Below are positions 1 to 10,387 of a stretch of 44,193 nucleotides of DNA, in pieces. The translations under genes were made by a program, and so were the position numbers. The number at the start of each line of letters is the position of its first letter. The first letter of the stretch is position 1. The notes beneath the pieces were generated by a model. That model had not been told where the DNA came from, did not search any database, and worked only from the letters and a program-made list of their open reading frames with translations. The DNA lies in NCBI RefSeq assembly GCF_900113645.1, contig NZ_FOQC01000018.1:1-44193 (forward strand), written 5' to 3'. Origin of the DNA: Trichococcus flocculiformis. Its GTDB lineage: Bacteria; Bacillota; Bacilli; Lactobacillales; Aerococcaceae.

Positions 1-43
1 GACCGAAGTCTAAGCTCCCTGCACATTTGGTTCGTTCATTCTT

Positions 44-59
44 TGTTCAGTTTTCAAAG
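44..59 (-). promoter_or_regulatory. rRNA operon leader, boxA-like element
   Basis: Read on the minus strand this is CTTTGAAAACTGAACA, which matches the boxA antitermination element in the leader of rRNA operons of Bacilli. It lies downstream of two tandem promoters on the same strand. A perfect 17-bp palindrome (ATCACGTA-T-TACGTGAT) at 71-87 sits between promoter and boxA. The 16S gene would start beyond the left edge, so no rRNA is in the window. The role is inferred from motif and layout. Confidence 0.65.
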
Positions 60-96
60 GTCAATCGCGCATCACGTATTACGTGATTGCTTATTC

Positions 97-125
97 ATGT
101 TATCACGGCCTCGTTTATCCGTCAA
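97..125 (-). promoter_or_regulatory. Putative rRNA operon promoter P2
   Basis: On the minus strand there is TTGACG (125-120), a 17-bp spacer and TAACAT (102-97). It is the proximal of two tandem promoters pointing left toward the boxA-like element and the presumed 16S gene. Confidence 0.5.
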
Positions 126-187
126 GTATTTTTTGAAATATTTTTCAAAAAGATTTATTGAAGGTCGCTCGAAGCAGCAACTTTTAT

Positions 188-216
188 ATCTTATCACCAT
201 CACGATTGCATGTCAA
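188..216 (-). promoter_or_regulatory. Putative rRNA operon promoter P1
   Basis: On the minus strand a consensus TTGACA (216-211) is followed by a 17-bp spacer and TAAGAT (193-188), with an AT-rich stretch just upstream that could act as an UP element. Tandem strong promoters about 90 bp apart followed by boxA are the usual layout of rrn operons in Bacilli. Confidence 0.6.
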
Positions 217-380
217 CAATTATTTTCAATTGTTTTATTTTCTCTCGTGGACAACTTCTAAATACTACCACCCGACACCTCTCATTGTCAACATTTTCTA
301 GAAGATAAAAATCCAAAGCCTCGAATAAATGACACTATTTATGAGTTCCTTCATTATATGCACTCTCCCAAAAAAGAATA

Positions 381-418
381 ATAAAAAAGCGGATATCCGG
401 TTTTCGCCGGATATCCGC
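381..418 (-). terminator. Rho-independent terminator of the beta-glucoside PTS operon
   Basis: A perfect 12-bp stem (GCGGATATCCGG / CCGGATATCCGC) with a 6-nt loop is followed on the minus strand by TTTTTTAT. It lies 15 bp after the last IIA stop and insulates the operon from the rRNA operon downstream. Confidence 0.9.
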
Positions 419-432
419 ATGCATCTATTTTA

Positions 433-750
433 TTATTTACTGATTTTCTCATAGATTTCGACGATTTCTTTTGCCAAGTCTTTGAATGCGATGGACGTCA
501 TCAAATGATCTTGTCCATGGACCATCAATAACGACAGTTCCACTGCATCTCCAGATGCTTCTTGTGTCAACAGACCGGTCTGCGCATGATGGGCTTCCAC
601 CAATGCTTTTTCCGATTCGCCGATTTTTTCGTTCGCTAATGCAAAATCTCCTGCTTTTGCCGCTTCGATCGCTTCAATCGCATTTCCTTTTGCATCGCCT
701 CCATGCATGATCAACTGCATGATGACATCCAGGTTCTTTGGTTCTGCCAT
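433..750 (-). CDS. PTS lactose/cellobiose-family IIA component (copy 1)
   Basis: This 105-residue cytoplasmic phosphocarrier takes phosphate from HPr and passes it to IIB during beta-glucoside uptake. It is an all-helical IIA of the lactose/cellobiose (Lac) family at the usual length. The motif MVHGQDHLM places the phosphorylated His at residue 78 and the metal-binding Asp at 81. The ATG at 750 is chosen because GAAGGAG lies just upstream and because the second copy starts at the same residue; an in-frame ATG 12 codons further upstream lacks such support. It is the last gene of the operon, 28 bp after IIB copy 1. It differs from the copy at 2775-3092 at only two residues (44 and 104), so the two are recent duplicates. 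The exact sugar cannot be read from the sequence. Confidence 0.93.
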   Translation of the reverse strand: MAEPKNLDVIMQLIMHGGDAKGNAIEAIEAAKAGDFALANEKIGESEKALVEAHHAQTGLLTQEASGDAVELSLLMVHGQDHLMTSIAFKDLAKEIVEIYEKISK

Positions 751-778
751 GTTATAGACTCCTTCAGTGTTGTTTTGT

Positions 779-1099
779 TTATTCACCCATTAACGTTAGA
801 GCTGTTTTCAATACTTTTTCGCCGTTCATCATGCCGTAGTCCTGCATGTTGATGACATCCATTTTTGTGTCCGTTCCGGCAACTTTATCTTCGAATTGTT
901 TTTTCATGTATTTAACTTGCGGTCCCAGCATCAGGACATCGATTTTTTTCTTGGCCAAATGTGCGTCTGCTTCTGAAGCGGATACTGCGAAAATTTCAGC
1001 ATCCAATCCTTGCGCTGCCGCCGCTTTTTGCATTTTTGATACTAGTAAGCTGGTGCTCATTCCAGCTGCACATACTAACATGATTGTTTTGTCTGCCAT
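779..1099 (-). CDS. PTS cellobiose-family IIB component (copy 1)
   Basis: This 106-residue cytoplasmic IIB receives phosphate from IIA on Cys10 (LVCAAGMSTSLLV, the P-loop-like active-site motif of the cellobiose IIB family) and phosphorylates the sugar as IIC translocates it. The ATG at 1099 has GGAGAG upstream and matches the start of copy 2. It is followed closely by IIA copy 1 and preceded by a GH1 hydrolase gene. The product differs from the copy at 3120-3440 at three residues, all conservative (Ala/Val, Glu/Asp, Val/Ile). Two near-identical IIB genes in one operon are unusual. Confidence 0.93.
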   Translation of the reverse strand: MADKTIMLVCAAGMSTSLLVSKMQKAAAAQGLDAEIFAVSASEADAHLAKKKIDVLMLGPQVKYMKKQFEDKVAGTDTKMDVINMQDYGMMNGEKVLKTALTLMGE

Positions 1100-1237
1100 A
1101 TTCATTCTCTCCATCCATAAAATAATTTACTATGCGATTATTATAACACACATGATAGCGTTTGTCGAAAACACTTTCATAAACTTTCAAACGTTTTCAC
1201 CACACCGCTTTCTTTCGGGTTTCGTGGAGAGAGGACA

Positions 1238-2754
<1,517 letters not shown>

Positions 2755-2774
2755 CTATGTTTGGTGTCTAGTGA

Positions 2775-3092
2775 TTATTTTGCGATTTTCTCATAGATTT
2801 CGACGATTTCTTTCGCCAAGTCTTTGAATGCGATGGACGTCATCAAATGATCTTGTCCATGGACCATCAATAATGACAGTTCCACTGCATCTCCAGATGC
2901 TTCTTGTGTCAACAGGCCGGTCTGCGCATGATGGGCTTCCACCAATGCTTTTTCCGATTCTGTGATTTTTTCGTTCGCCAATGCAAAGTCTCCTGCTTTT
3001 GCCGCTTCGATCGCTTCAATCGCATTTCCTTTTGCATCGCCCCCATGCATGATCAATTGCATGATGACATCCAGGTTTTTTGGTTCTGCCAT
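2775..3092 (-). CDS. PTS lactose/cellobiose-family IIA component (copy 2)
   Basis: A 105-residue IIA phosphocarrier with phospho-His78 and metal-ligand Asp81 in VHGQD. It follows IIB copy 2 by 27 bp and has CTCCTTC (minus-strand GAAGGAG) before the ATG at 3092. It is the IIA closest to the IIC gene and so the likely original partner of that permease. It differs from copy 1 only at residues 44 (Thr here, Gly there) and 104 (Ala here, Ser there), and even the spacer to IIB is nearly the same. Confidence 0.93.
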   Translation of the reverse strand: MAEPKNLDVIMQLIMHGGDAKGNAIEAIEAAKAGDFALANEKITESEKALVEAHHAQTGLLTQEASGDAVELSLLMVHGQDHLMTSIAFKDLAKEIVEIYEKIAK

Positions 3093-3119
3093 GTTGGTAA
3101 CTCCTTCAGTGTTGTTTGT

Positions 3120-3440
3120 TTATTCGCCCATTAAAGTAAGAGCTGTTTTCAATACTTTTTCGCCGTTCATCATGCCATAGTCCTGCATGTTGATGATATC
3201 CATTTTTGTGTCCGTGCCGGCAACTTTATCTTCGAATTGTTTCTTCATGTATTTGACTTGAGGTCCCAACATCAGAACGTCGATTTTTTTCTTAGCCAAA
3301 TGTGCGTCTGCTTCTGAAGCGGATACTGCGAAAATATCAGCGTCCAATCCTTGTGCCACCGCCGCTTTTTGCATTTTTGATACTAGTAAGCTGGTGCTCA
3401 TTCCAGCTGCACATACTAACATGATTGTTTTGTCTGCCAT
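3120..3440 (-). CDS. PTS cellobiose-family IIB component (copy 2)
   Basis: A 106-residue IIB with the phosphorylated Cys10 in VCAAGMST. It follows the IIC gene by 66 bp, and a GC-rich hairpin sits in that gap. A minus-strand GGGG/GGAA stretch serves as ribosome binding site before the ATG at 3440. It is nearly identical to the IIB at 779-1099. Confidence 0.93.
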   Translation of the reverse strand: MADKTIMLVCAAGMSTSLLVSKMQKAAVAQGLDADIFAVSASEADAHLAKKKIDVLMLGPQVKYMKKQFEDKVAGTDTKMDIINMQDYGMMNGEKVLKTALTLMGE

Positions 3441-3468
3441 AAGATTTCCCCATCCTTATATCTAATTT

Positions 3469-3489
3469 GAGCCCCTATGAAAGGGGCTC
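3469..3489 (-). other. Intercistronic hairpin between IIC and IIB
   Basis: A perfect 7-bp stem GAGCCCC / GGGGCTC with a 7-nt loop is not followed by a T-run on the minus strand, so it is not a standard terminator. A hairpin here would shield the 5' end of the IIB-IIA mRNA or the 3' end of IIC after processing, as seen in operons with unequal expression. Role is inferred. Confidence 0.55.
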
Positions 3490-3506
3490 ATTTTGACGTT
3501 ATATGA

Positions 3507-4817
3507 TTATGCTACTACGTTTCCTGAAGCATCAGCTTCAACTTCACCGATTTCAACACTATATGCTTTGTTGTCTTCTATTTTGAAGAATGGGTAGAAG
3601 ACTGCAGCACTGATGACTGTTTCGATGATTTGCCATACAGCACCTCTCCATCCGCTGATCAAGAAACCAGAGAATACTGGAGGAGTTGTCCAAGGAATGT
3701 TTACCCCGTTCGTAAGTGGAACCAGACCGATGCTCATCACAAAGTAAGTAAGAATAGCCAAGATTACCGGAGTCAAAATGAACGGAATCATCAAGATTGG
3801 GTTCAATACGATTGGCATACCGAAGATCAAAGGCTCATTGATGTTGAACAATCCAGGTCCAATCGCTAATCTTCCGAGTGTTTTGAATTGAGTCGATCTA
3901 GCTACGAACAAGCAAAGCAATGCCAAACCTAATGTTGAACCGGCACCACCGATTTTAATGAAGTTTGCATAGAATTGGTAGTTGACGATGTTCGGCAATT
4001 CAGCACCTGCAGCGTAAGCATCTGCATTTTCTGCAGTCAGAGTCAACCAGATTGGTTGCATTACAGCGCCCAAGATGTTTGGACCGTGAAGACCGAATGA
4101 GAACAAAAGTGTTTCCAAAATCAGTACCAAGACAGTTGCAGGCAATGTTGCGCCTAAACTAGTCAGTGGTGCTTGGATGATTTCGAAGATGAACGCTTGC
4201 GCTGTTTCGTATGGTGTCAAAGCGAATACCATACGCAGGATGTTGAAGATCAGGATGACGAATAATCCTGGGATCAAAGCGTCAAATGATTTAGCAACGT
4301 TTGATGGGACCGAATCAGGCATGGTTAATTTCCAGCCGCGAGCCAATACCCAACGGATGATTTCAACTGCGAATACAGCACTCATCATACCAAGGAACAA
4401 TCCGCTTGCGCTCAAGTTACCCATTGGGATTCCTGATGCATCGTCTGCGCTCAATAGTGTTGGAGTCAAGATAAGGAATCCTACGATACCGTAGATGATT
4501 CCTGCCAGATCATCCAAGTCATAGTGTTTTGACAAATCTTGGGAAATCCCGATCATAACGAATAATGTCATGATGTTCATTGTCATGTTATAAGGAACCA
4601 TGAAGAATTCTGTCCAGTTGGCACCGAAGATACCTGCCATGAAGTCGGCGTAACCAGGAATCGGCAAGTTAGCGAACAACAGGAAAATCGATCCGATGAT
4701 CAGTAGGGACATTGCTCCGAAGAACCCACTCTTGATTGCTGAAAGGTAACGGTTTTCGTTTAATTTATAAGCAATTGGTCCTAATTTTTCTTGTAATGTA
4801 TCTAAGAATTTATCCAT
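3507..4817 (-). CDS. celB: PTS cellobiose-family IIC permease
   Basis: The membrane-embedded sugar channel of the PTS, 436 residues with about ten hydrophobic segments. It carries the family signatures FGLHGPNI near residue 240 and GPGLFNINEPLIFG in the C-terminal half, where the Glu and neighbouring residues bind the sugar. The ATG at 4817 has a strong GAGGAGGAT upstream; an in-frame start nine codons earlier would overlap that site. It lies 196 bp after the GH1 at 5014-6414, a gap in which I see no gene or clear terminator, and is followed by IIB and IIA. The symbol reflects family only; cellobiose or another aryl/beta-glucoside could be the substrate. Confidence 0.92.
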   Translation of the reverse strand: MDKFLDTLQEKLGPIAYKLNENRYLSAIKSGFFGAMSLLIIGSIFLLFANLPIPGYADFMAGIFGANWTEFFMVPYNMTMNIMTLFVMIGISQDLSKHYDLDDLAGIIYGIVGFLILTPTLLSADDASGIPMGNLSASGLFLGMMSAVFAVEIIRWVLARGWKLTMPDSVPSNVAKSFDALIPGLFVILIFNILRMVFALTPYETAQAFIFEIIQAPLTSLGATLPATVLVLILETLLFSFGLHGPNILGAVMQPIWLTLTAENADAYAAGAELPNIVNYQFYANFIKIGGAGSTLGLALLCLFVARSTQFKTLGRLAIGPGLFNINEPLIFGMPIVLNPILMIPFILTPVILAILTYFVMSIGLVPLTNGVNIPWTTPPVFSGFLISGWRGAVWQIIETVISAAVFYPFFKIEDNKAYSVEIGEVEADASGNVVA

Positions 4818-5013
4818 AATAAAATCCTCCTCTGTTAGGAACACTTGTGAAGACAGCGTGCCGTCTCCGAAAACAGTAAAATAAATTGATATGATTGCTT
4901 GTCCGGATTCTGCCAGTCAGTCTCAGAACAATGGGCCTTCGTCTTTCGCCTTCATTTGCCGCTGTTCTTTATCAACAACGGTTGGAGCGAAAAACTTTCC
5001 TTGCTTTCTACAT

Positions 5014-6473
<1,460 letters not shown>

Positions 6474-6556
6474 TCCACTTGGAAAACAAATGCTCTTTCG
6501 TTAAAAAGAGCGGTTTTACAGTTGCGGATGCGCTTTCTGTTTTTCAATATAAGCTT

Positions 6557-6584
6557 ATTATAGGGTTTGTGAACGAAATGTAAA
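6557..6584 (-). promoter_or_regulatory. Promoter of the beta-glucoside PTS operon
   Basis: On the minus strand TTTACA (6584-6579), a 16-bp spacer and a consensus TATAAT (6562-6557). Transcription should start near 6550, upstream of the GH1 gene. A 27-bp motif shared with the GH4 gene begins 72 bp beyond the -10 box. Confidence 0.6.
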
Positions 6585-6628
6585 CAGTTTCATCTCGTAA
6601 AGGAACAATGACCAGCTTTTGGAATGTT

Positions 6629-6655
6629 GTTTCATAAAAGAAACGATTTGTTTCA
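6629..6655. promoter_or_regulatory. 27-bp operator-like motif (copy 1)
   Basis: Alternating half-sites GTTTC (6629-6633), GAAAC (6640-6644) and GTTTC (6650-6654) give two overlapping inverted repeats. The same 27 bases, with one substitution, occur at 25265-25291 upstream of the GH4 gene. It lies directly downstream of the RpiR-type regulator gene and at roughly -79 to -105 of the operon promoter, a position better suited to activation than to repression. Binding by that regulator is inferred. Confidence 0.65.
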
Positions 6656-6668
6656 AACGAAAAATCTG

Positions 6669-7424
6669 CTAAAGCTTGTTGTTAAGCATTTGTTGCATGT
6701 AATTATAATTGCGTCTTGCCAGTGTTTCAATCAAAAAAACGGCCGGTAACTGCGAAGTCACGTTTACTTCTTCGTCGACGTATTCAGGTGTCAAATGATA
6801 GGCCAGGTTTATATCTGACTGCCTAGCCAAAGAATTGGTAGAGGAATTCGTGATGCTTATGATTTTGCTTCCTAAACTCTTCAGATCTCCAGTTTTCCTT
6901 AACATGATTTCTGTTTCTCCAGAGACGGAGCAAATGATTGCCACTGTATTTGTATATTGCCTGCTGATCAAATGAAATGGATAATATGGATCTTGGATAT
7001 GGAAAGTACTTTGACCTAGATTCGAAAATTGCCGGGATGCGTATGCAGCGATCAGGCCAGAAGTTCCTATGCCAAAAAAGAGGGCAACGTCGGAATTGGC
7101 TATCATTTTGACTGCATCCTGTATTTTTTCTTCGTATTCCGATTGCATGGAACGGCTGAAAAACTCCTCAACGATCTCCGAGGTATCGAATACCTTCTTA
7201 TTGTGTTTGCGGTTGTCCATTTCCTTCAGATGCAACTTGCACTCCCAGATATTTTCAAACCCTAGCTTGCTGATGGTCCGCGTAACCGTTGCCGGCGACA
7301 CATGAGTCTCGGAAGCTATCTCGCGAACGCTCATACGGATCACTTTTTGGGTACGCTGCACGATGTACTCGTATACCTTTAATTCTGTATTCGTCAGTAA
7401 TTTCACATTTTCTTGATTAAACAC
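6669..7424 (-). CDS. RpiR/MurR-family transcriptional regulator
   Basis: A 251-residue regulator with an N-terminal RpiR-type helix-turn-helix (about residues 1-75; VSPATVTRTISKLGF is the recognition region) and a C-terminal SIS sugar-phosphate-binding domain (about 100-235; FFGIGTSG and ICSVSGET are its phosphosugar loops). Family members sense a phosphorylated sugar and control nearby sugar genes. It starts with GTG at 7424 after AAAGGGG. It is transcribed in the same direction as the PTS operon, separated by 254 bp that hold the operon promoter and the 27-bp motif, so it probably controls that operon and the GH4 gene. Confidence 0.9.
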   Translation of the reverse strand: MFNQENVKLLTNTELKVYEYIVQRTQKVIRMSVREIASETHVSPATVTRTISKLGFENIWECKLHLKEMDNRKHNKKVFDTSEIVEEFFSRSMQSEYEEKIQDAVKMIANSDVALFFGIGTSGLIAAYASRQFSNLGQSTFHIQDPYYPFHLISRQYTNTVAIICSVSGETEIMLRKTGDLKSLGSKIISITNSSTNSLARQSDINLAYHLTPEYVDEEVNVTSQLPAVFLIETLARRNYNYMQQMLNNKL

Positions 7425-7496
7425 GTAAAAACCCCTTTATCCGGAACAAAATAAGCTCTGAGGCGTGCATGAGTTCGTTTTCTTTTCTTATTAACT

Positions 7497-7505
7497 ATTT
7501 TACCA
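7497..7505 (-). promoter_or_regulatory. Possible extended -10 promoter of the RpiR gene
   Basis: On the minus strand TGGTAAAAT fits an extended -10 element, preceded by a long T-tract rather than a clear -35. It lies about 75 bp before the GTG start. Confidence 0.35.
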
Positions 7506-7514
7506 TTTATTTTG

Positions 7515-7564
7515 AAAAAAAAAAAAACAAAACAATTTTATGCAACTCAAAAATTGTTTTGTTT
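7515..7564 (-). terminator. AT-rich terminator after the 7600-8637 gene
   Basis: An inverted repeat of about 15 bp (arms AAACAAAACAATTTT and AAAATTGTTTTGTTT, loop around ATGCAACTC) is followed on the minus strand by 12 T residues. It separates this gene from the RpiR gene. Confidence 0.7.
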
Positions 7565-7599
7565 CTTGTGCTGTTATTTTCAGAAAAATAAACTATTTC

Positions 7600-8637
7600 T
7601 CAGAAGATATCTTCCGATAAGCTTTTTCGGAAAGCCTCGATTTTCCGTAATCTGCTCTTTTCAGCGTGTGCGATGTCCAACTCATCCAGCAAGGGAACCA
7701 ACATCTCGTAAGTTTCCAACACGCTGTCCCCGCGCATTTCGATTTTTGCAGGGAAGACTTTCGCTTCAAATAGATATTTGTACAGTTCAAATTGGATATC
7801 GCGCGATTTATCGGACGCCAGGACAGTCGCCAGCAGTACTTCTCCCGATTTTTTATCCGCGATGGCCATCATCTTCACAAAGCGCGGCCGTTCCCCTTCT
7901 TTGAAGGTGATTGGTTGCGGCAAATAAAATAAGTCTATTTCGAAGGTATTTCTTAAGAAGGTTTTCTTCTCCATCATCAAACGACGGATTTCAAACTGAG
8001 AAAGCATCAGATCATACGGACCTTTCGTCAATTCACCGCCGGTCAAGAACGCCAGAATATGCTCTTCTTTCAATTTCCAGACACTGTCTTTTGTACCGGC
8101 TTGGTAATAGTAGCGCGTCGGAACGTCATCTGCCGCAAAGGACTTGTCAAAGTCCAGTTTGCTGTAGATAGGGAACATTTCCAAAAAGCTCTCCAGCACG
8201 CGTTCGAAAAGAGTGATGTCCTCTTCGGTAGCCGACCACGGAACAAGTCCCGGCGTGAAATCCAGCAGCTCCGGCCAAGCTTTTTTTCCGCGGAATTTGA
8301 CATCCGTTGTGCGGATACGGTTATAATCGATTTCTTCCAGTTTGCTTCGGTCGACAAATTCCAGTCTGATGTTTTTCAGCTTTTCGGTATATTCCCCGAC
8401 ACCGTCTGCATCCGTGAACTCCGACTCCAGCAAATCCAAATAGAGGATGTATTCCGAAACATCCCGAAATACGCTCAATCCGATGCTGTCCTCGTCCAAA
8501 CCATCCAAAGCAAAGAATACAGGCTCCTTGCGATCGGAATATTTGATGCCGACAACATCCGTGTCTTTCATTTTTTCCCAAGGCTTCAATTTATGAAAAG
8601 CCTTTATGTTTTCGTACAATTTTTGATAATCTCTCAT
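7600..8637 (-). CDS. Protein of unknown function, DUF6930/DUF7309-like
   Basis: A 345-residue, soluble, acidic and probably cytoplasmic protein without signal peptide or membrane segment. The N-terminal stretch FHKLKPWEKM followed by a region on the object's class and activity resembles uncharacterised Firmicute proteins annotated with DUF7309 and DUF6930; this is from memory and unproven. No catalytic motif is recognisable. The ATG at 8637 has AGGAGAT upstream, and an AT-rich terminator follows. It is a single-gene unit, convergent with nothing and divergent from the acetyltransferase gene, so context gives no clue to function. Confidence 0.75.
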   Translation of the reverse strand: MRDYQKLYENIKAFHKLKPWEKMKDTDVVGIKYSDRKEPVFFALDGLDEDSIGLSVFRDVSEYILYLDLLESEFTDADGVGEYTEKLKNIRLEFVDRSKLEEIDYNRIRTTDVKFRGKKAWPELLDFTPGLVPWSATEEDITLFERVLESFLEMFPIYSKLDFDKSFAADDVPTRYYYQAGTKDSVWKLKEEHILAFLTGGELTKGPYDLMLSQFEIRRLMMEKKTFLRNTFEIDLFYLPQPITFKEGERPRFVKMMAIADKKSGEVLLATVLASDKSRDIQFELYKYLFEAKVFPAKIEMRGDSVLETYEMLVPLLDELDIAHAEKSRLRKIEAFRKSLSEDIF

Positions 8638-8762
8638 TTATATCTCCTATCTATTTACAAAACATAAGCCTATGAACCTTTATAAAAATGAAATTCGCAG
8701 AAGATGCTGCTTTTTAGTCAGTTATCCCAAGCGCTTTCCACCGCATATGTTGTTTCAGCTTA

Positions 8763-8792
8763 TTGTGACAAATTCCTTTCCTATGCTATCAT
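8763..8792 (+). promoter_or_regulatory. Possible promoter of the GNAT gene
   Basis: TTGTGA (8763-8768), an 18-bp spacer and TATCAT (8787-8792), about 45 bp before the start codon. Confidence 0.35.
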
Positions 8793-8836
8793 ATCTTGAA
8801 GCGTGCATCAATTTTTCTTTTTTAAGGAGTCCAAAA

Positions 8837-9598
8837 ATGACCTTTTCTTTCAAGGATATCGAACATAGCAAGTCAGTAGTCAAAGAAACCTCTCTGTACA
8901 CTCACTATCACAATGAAACGGCCCTTTTTATGTATATCGAAAATTACGTGATTTTCCATCGCGTGCCAACCTTCGCTGAATTCATCGAGGCGGAAGCCTA
9001 TTTGAAATCAGCGCATCAAAAAGATAACCAGGATTTCATAAAATTCATTTGGCCCGAAGATTGCGAAATTCCGCAGCCGATCATTTCCTATCTGGGTTCG
9101 AACGACTTCAGCCTCGATGTATTGGAACTGTACGCGGCCCTTCCCGGAACCTTTGAGCCGACGCGGATTGATGAAACACCTTCCGATGTCAAAGTGGAAT
9201 GGGTGAACGCCGACAACCGCAGCGCCTATCTGGCTTTGTCCGCACGGGCAGACAAGGAAGTCAGCGAGGAATTCGCAAAACAAAAGCAGCCCTACACCCA
9301 AGCTAAATTCGACAACCCAGCTTTCCGTCCCATCGCGGCCCTGCGCTCCGATGAAGCGGTCGGTTCCATCGACCTTTATCTGAAAGAGGAAAGTATTGAA
9401 ATCGATAACTTTCACGTTGCTGTAGATTCCCGGGGTAAAGGGATTGGAACGGCTCTGCAGCAATTCGTGATGGATCATGCCGACGGGAAGACCGTCCTTT
9501 TAGTGGCTGATGCAGCGGATACGGCGCGCGAGATGTACAATCGTCAAAATTACACATATATTTCTTTCCGCTACGAGCTCCTTAAAGTCTTCAAATAA
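8837..9598 (+). CDS. GNAT-family N-acetyltransferase
   Basis: A 253-residue protein whose C-terminal half is a GNAT fold: VDSRGKGIGTALQQF near residue 200 is the acetyl-CoA pyrophosphate-binding motif A (R/Q-x-x-G-x-G/A type), followed by a beta-bulge and a final FRYELLKVF strand. The N-terminal 120 residues are not recognisable. I chose the ATG at 8837 because AAGGAG stands eight bases before it; the reading frame stays open further upstream but that part is not protein-like and has no ribosome site. The acceptor substrate is unknown. It is monocistronic, and the gene downstream is convergent. Confidence 0.85.
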   Translation: MTFSFKDIEHSKSVVKETSLYTHYHNETALFMYIENYVIFHRVPTFAEFIEAEAYLKSAHQKDNQDFIKFIWPEDCEIPQPIISYLGSNDFSLDVLELYAALPGTFEPTRIDETPSDVKVEWVNADNRSAYLALSARADKEVSEEFAKQKQPYTQAKFDNPAFRPIAALRSDEAVGSIDLYLKEESIEIDNFHVAVDSRGKGIGTALQQFVMDHADGKTVLLVADAADTAREMYNRQNYTYISFRYELLKVFK

Positions 9599-9666
9599 AC
9601 GGATCAACGGGCTGTCTCATACGTAGACGGCCTATTCTGCAGGCAGCAGCCATAACTAGAGCGAAA

Positions 9667-9697
9667 GTTGTCCGGTAATCCGATTGAATCGGACAAC
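9667..9697. repeat. Inverted repeat with competing inner stem
   Basis: GTTGTCCG (9667-9674) pairs with CGGACAAC (9690-9697), while an alternative CCGATT-G-AATCGG stem (9680-9692) competes. It lies between two convergent genes. There is no T-run, so it is not a standard terminator. Confidence 0.45.
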
Positions 9698-9711
9698 CAG
9701 AGTGCTAATAG

Positions 9712-9768
9712 CAACAAAAAGGGCTGCATCAGATCCAGAGAGTGCTACGCTGGTTCTGATACAGCCCC
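9712..9768 (-). terminator. Terminator between ylxP and the GNAT gene
   Basis: A long stem GGGCTG-ATCAGA-CCAG / CTGG-TCTGAT-CAGCCC with single mismatches is followed on the minus strand by TTTTTGTTG. It ends the ylxP transcript 12 bp after its stop and may also act on the plus-strand transcript. Confidence 0.75.
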
Positions 9769-9780
9769 TATTTACTTTTC

Positions 9781-10059
9781 TCATTCGATTTCGTTGATTT
9801 GGTAGATTTCCACAGGATAGTTCGATTCGATTTCCTCAATGATTTTATCCACGATTTTTTGGCAGAGGACCCGCGAACTGTTGACAACCGCCAACCCGAT
9901 GACGGCCTGGTTCAGCATATCTTGTGCCGATACTTCCGCAATGCTGACATTGTACCGTTGATGCATCTTGGCAAGGATGCTTTTCACAACGCTACGCTTA
10001 TCCTTCAGAGAATTGGAATCAAAAAGCCGCATAGACAGTTCAACAGCCAAAACATTCAT
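9781..10059 (-). CDS. ylxP: YlxP-like DUF503 protein
   Basis: A 92-residue small protein of the YlxP/DUF503 family, a ferredoxin-like fold. In Bacilli its gene often lies in the nusA-infB-rbfA cluster and the protein is linked to ribosome function; here it stands alone. The N-terminal pattern VELSMRLFDSNSLKDKR and the later VSIAEVSAQDMLNQAVIGL match the family. Two start codons are possible. ATG at 10059 is preferred because the GGGG at 10068-10071 is eight bases away and it gives the usual family N-terminus; ATG at 10065 would leave only two bases. The exact cellular role is not established. Confidence 0.88.
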   Translation of the reverse strand: MNVLAVELSMRLFDSNSLKDKRSVVKSILAKMHQRYNVSIAEVSAQDMLNQAVIGLAVVNSSRVLCQKIVDKIIEEIESNYPVEIYQINEIE

Positions 10060-10106
10060 CGTCATCGCCCCATTTATGTTTGATATAGAAATATTATCTC
10101 TTCAAG

Positions 10107-10156
10107 ACAAAAAATAACCGAAACGGCCCCTTCAGTCAAGGGATAGCTCCGGTTAT
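10107..10156 (-). terminator. Terminator of the histidine operon
   Basis: On the minus strand ATAACCG (10156-10150) pairs with CGGTTAT (10120-10114), with an inner CCTT/AAGG stem, followed by TTTTTTGTC. It lies downstream of hisIE and of the two repeat elements, so those repeats would be in the 3' end of the his mRNA. Confidence 0.65.
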
Positions 10157-10189
10157 CGGATAAAACAGAATTTAGGATTCATCATATCC

Positions 10190-10373
10190 TAGAACGGTTC
10201 TGAATCCTTAGTAAAAAATGCATCAACAGTCTCAGTACTTAATAGGCGAAAGACCTCAAACGTCGCACTGTGACGTTTGAGTGCCTAACGCTGTTCATGC
10301 CCACTCAGCCAAAAACGGGCTGTTTGGTCCTGAACCTCGTTAGTGCTCAAACTCTGAGCTTAGGATTCATCAC
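10190..10373 (-). repeat. Diverged structured repeat element (A2)
   Basis: Read on the minus strand this contains GATGAATCC near its start, GAGCACTAACGAGG, a hairpin around AGCCCGTTTTTGGCT, CGTTAGGCACTC and a closing GGATTCAG. These match the layout of the copies at 10388, 23153 and 23277. An extra hairpin CTCAAACGTC / GACGTTTGAG is inserted. The TAACG/CGTTA pair here replaces TAAG/CTTA elsewhere, keeping the pairing. Confidence 0.55.
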
Positions 10374-10387
10374 ACACTTTAGTAGTT

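Noticed and set aside
43-261. A 72-codon plus-strand open frame at the left edge
   Set aside because: It lies antisense to two rRNA-type promoters and the boxA-like leader, has no ribosome site and no protein-like pattern.
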